64,000 bases of DNA from NCBI RefSeq assembly GCF_022179545.1, contig NZ_AP025518.1, positions 3,782,001-3,846,000 on the forward strand, in the 5' to 3' direction. Below, piece by piece: positions 62,906-64,000 of this stretch. This DNA is from Mycolicibacterium fortuitum subsp. fortuitum. GTDB taxonomy: Bacteria; Actinomycetota; Actinomycetes; Mycobacteriales; Mycobacteriaceae. The first letter of the stretch is position 1. Every line of letters starts with the position of its first letter. A program made the position numbers and the translations under genes. The notes beneath the pieces are model-generated. The model was not told where the DNA came from and did no database searches. It saw only the letters and a program-made list of their open reading frames with translations.

Positions 62906-64000
62906 TTACAGCGACAGGTAGGTCTTCAGCTCGTACGGCGTGACGTGGCTGCGGTAGTTCTCCCACTCTGCGCGCTTGTTGCGCAGGAAGTAGTCGAATA
63001 CGTGCTCCCCCAACGCTTCCGCGACGAGCTCGGAGTTCTCCATCGACTCCAGGGCGTTGCCCAGGCTGGTCGGCAGCTCCCGGTAGCCCATGGCGCGCCG
63101 CTCCTCGGCGGTCAGGCTCCAGACGTTGTCCTCTGCCTGCGGGCCCAGCACGTAGCCCTTCTCGACGCCGCGCAGACCGGCCGCCAGCAGCACTGCGAAC
63201 GTCAGGTACGGGTTGCATGCCGAGTCGGGGCTGCGCACCTCGACGCGCCGTGACGAGGCCTTGCGCGGGGTGTACATCGGAACCCGCACCAGGGCGGAGC
63301 GGTTGGCGGCACCCCACGACGCCGCGGTGGGCGCCTCGCCGCCGTGCACCAGCCGCTTGTAGGAGTTCACCCACTGGTTGGTGACGGCGCTGATCTCGCT
63401 GGCGTGTTCGAGGATGCCTGCGATGAACGACTTGGCCACGTCGGACAACTGCAGCGGATCGTCCGGGCTGTGGAAGGCGTTGGTATCACCCTCGAACAGG
63501 CTCATGTGGGTGTGCATGGCCGAACCGGGATGCTCGGCGAACGGCTTGGGCATGAACGACGCCCGCACCCCGTCGGCCAGCGCCACTTCCTTGACCAGGT
63601 AACGGAAGGTCATCACGTTGTCGGCCATCGACAGCGCGTCGGCGTAGCGCAGGTCGATCTCCTGCTGGCCCGGCGCGCCTTCGTGATGGCTGAACTCGAC
63701 CGAGATCCCCATCTGCTCGAGCGCCTCGATGGCGTGCCGGCGGAAGTTGGGGGCCGAATCGTGCACGGCCTGGTCGAAGTAGCCGCTGTTGTCCGCAGGC
63801 ACCGGCACAGACCCGTCGTCCGGGCCGGGCTGTAGCAGGAAGAATTCGATCTCCGGGTGCACGTAGCAGGTGAAGCCCAGATCGCTGGCCTTGGCCAGCT
63901 GGCGGCGCAGCACGTGCCGGGAGTCCGCCCACGAGGGTGAGCCGTCGGGCATGGTGATGTCGCAGAACATGCGCGCCGAGTAGTGCTTGCCCGCGCTGGT
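62906..64000 (-). CDS. glnA2: Glutamine synthetase-family protein GlnA2, C-terminal part
   Basis: Type I glutamine synthetase fold; the frame runs off the window end, so about 365 C-terminal residues are seen. ARMFCDITMPDGSPSWADSR, HPEIEFFLLQPG (metal Glu), SHHEGAPGQQEIDLRYADAL, KPFAEHPGSAMHTHMSL and NRSALVRVPMYTP are the catalytic blocks. The adenylylation loop of GlnA1 (LYELPP) is replaced by VWSLTAEERRAMG, so GlnE should not modify it. In related actinobacteria GlnA2 acts in polyamine or other gamma-glutamylation rather than bulk ammonia assimilation. glnE follows 36 nt downstream. Confidence 0.94.
   Translation of the reverse strand, partial: TSAGKHYSARMFCDITMPDGSPSWADSRHVLRRQLAKASDLGFTCYVHPEIEFFLLQPGPDDGSVPVPADNSGYFDQAVHDSAPNFRRHAIEALEQMGISVEFSHHEGAPGQQEIDLRYADALSMADNVMTFRYLVKEVALADGVRASFMPKPFAEHPGSAMHTHMSLFEGDTNAFHSPDDPLQLSDVAKSFIAGILEHASEISAVTNQWVNSYKRLVHGGEAPTAASWGAANRSALVRVPMYTPRKASSRRVEVRSPDSACNPYLTFAVLLAAGLRGVEKGYVLGPQAEDNVWSLTAEERRAMGYRELPTSLGNALESMENSELVAEALGEHVFDYFLRNKRAEWENYRSHVTPYELKTYLSL

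Overview
The window is a high-GC, gene-dense segment of a mycobacterial chromosome, most likely from a rapidly growing species (Mycolicibacterium type). Almost every gene has a counterpart, in the same order and orientation, in the M. tuberculosis block Rv2164c-Rv2222c. Several genes here are not part of that block: a cobU next to cobT-cobS, an LpqN-like lipoprotein plus a small secreted protein after qcrB, a lipoprotein lytic transglycosylase after pepB, and a dtd-doxX-F420 oxidoreductase-thioesterase group between glnA1 and glnE. Rv2172c and Rv2205c counterparts are missing. No IS element, prophage, CRISPR array, tRNA or rRNA was found. Names carrying Rv numbers are recalled by protein similarity, not by a search.

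Layout. 1-2.4 kb: start of the division/cell-wall cluster on the minus strand (mraZ, rsmH, FtsL-like), with a MraZ operator. 2.4-21.7 kb: envelope and isoprenoid genes: lppM, idsA2, lipomannan mannosyltransferases mptA and mptC, PIM mannosyltransferase pimB, acyl-CoA ligase fadD15, kinase pknL with its partner Rv2175c, aroG, an RNase, an ArsA-like ATPase, two SRPBCC proteins and the NlpC/P60 hydrolase ripC. 21.8-25.1 kb: a small Cys-rich protein, a DEDD-exonuclease/GIY-YIG fusion and trpD. 25.2-36 kb: the respiratory block ctaE-qcrC-qcrA-qcrB facing mmpS3, ctaF and ctaC, then asnB. 36-44.8 kb: adoK, an A-type Fe-S carrier, cobU-cobT-cobS, ilvE, gcvT and a class III adenylate cyclase. 44.8-55.7 kb: pepB, lytic transglycosylase, ephD, and the lipoate block dlaT-lipB-lipA. 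55.8-64 kb: nitrogen assimilation (glnA1, glnE, glnA2), with four unrelated genes between glnA1 and glnE.

Genes that work together: QcrCAB with CtaC/E/F form the bcc-aa3 supercomplex. LipB and LipA lipoylate DlaT, which carries two lipoyl domains. GlnE adenylylates GlnA1, and the target tyrosine (Tyr406) is present. PimB, MptA and MptC act in successive stages of PIM/lipomannan synthesis.

The most striking feature at DNA level is that about 18 genes have a -10-like hexamer (mostly TANNNT) ending exactly 6-7 nt before an ATG or GTG, with no Shine-Dalgarno sequence. This is the signature of leaderless transcription and was used to choose start codons. Within that set, pknL and the divergent gene for its substrate Rv2175c have -10 boxes lying on top of each other. 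A second standout is a 54-bp near-perfect palindrome covering the start codon of the lytic transglycosylase. The gene content is mostly conserved core genome, and I see no clearly new multi-gene system.
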